Part shown: positions 63,929 to 64,000 of the stretch, piece by piece
Layout of the letters: every line of letters starts with the position of its first letter
Position numbering within the stretch: position 1 is the first letter of the stretch
DNA from: Blautia schinkii
GTDB taxonomy: Bacteria; Bacillota; Clostridia; Lachnospirales; Lachnospiraceae
Direction of reading: 5' to 3'
DNA length: 64,000 bases
Assembly (NCBI RefSeq): GCF_013304825.1
Contig: NZ_JAAWUO010000007.1
Location: forward strand, 62,001-126,000
Translations under genes and position numbers: made by a program
The notes under the pieces: model-generated
What the model was told of the DNA's origin: nothing
The model's database searches: none
What the model saw: the letters and a program-made list of their open reading frames with translations, nothing else

Positions 63929-64000
63929 ATGTAATTACCTCTTTTATATCGCTCCATGTTGTGGTTATTCTTTATGCAATCTCTTTGTTTACCTCTTCTG

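Overview
The window is a chromosomal segment of an anaerobic Clostridia, most likely a Lachnospiraceae close to Blautia. That placement is inference from gene content: type III glutamine synthetase, an Amt-PII fusion, NiaR-controlled nadABC, a GGGtGRT/scaffold pair, QueH, paired GlgC/GlgD and Firmicutes-style Shine-Dalgarno sites. There are no rRNA, tRNA or CRISPR loci and no intact insertion sequence.

Layout, left part (1-39.3 kb, moderate GC, mostly core metabolism). Nitrogen assimilation comes first (3' part of glnN, then amt with a fused PII domain). A TRIC-like membrane protein and the NAD block niaR-nadC-nadB-nadA follow, with a probable NiaR operator on the nadA promoter. Next is a four-gene inositol operon (iolG, iolI, a GPH-type transporter fused to a cytidylate-kinase-like domain, iolH). 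Then come metY, a holin-like small protein, the GGGtGRT/Fe-S-scaffold pair, TraX, a left-handed beta-helix protein with topB and an FNT channel, a DUF3343 protein, asd, argH, queH, an ABC importer pair without a binding protein, a DUF3786 protein, glgC-glgD, two membrane proteins, a MerR-methyltransferase fusion, rmlA-rmlB-rmlD, and an LCP ligase.

Accessory island (39.4-44.9 kb). The sequence becomes AT-rich. A membrane protein of unknown function is transcribed away from a tight three-gene operon: a nitrilase-fold enzyme, a winged-helix protein and an alpha-helical protein. The operon has a near-consensus promoter and its own terminator. Next to it lies the decayed remnant of an AAA-ATPase/PD-(D/E)XK gene. 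This is the best candidate for an undescribed system.

Capsule/exopolysaccharide locus (44.9-64 kb, all on the minus strand, AT-rich in its distal part, entering from beyond the right edge). In transcription order: DegT aminotransferase, PglC-like initiating transferase, ATP-grasp ligase, two GT4 glycosyltransferases, Wzy-like polymerase, Wzx flippase, CapE, a two-gene PD-(D/E)XK nuclease cassette, a CapG-type epimerase, CapF, a UDP-sugar dehydrogenase, a VanZ protein, glmM and glmS. CapE/G/F together give UDP-N-acetyl-L-fucosamine. GlmS and GlmM supply hexosamine, and RmlA/B/D and the LCP protein nearby fit dTDP-sugar supply and attachment of polymer to the wall. The nuclease cassette does not fit polysaccharide synthesis and may be a defence module carried in the capsule locus.
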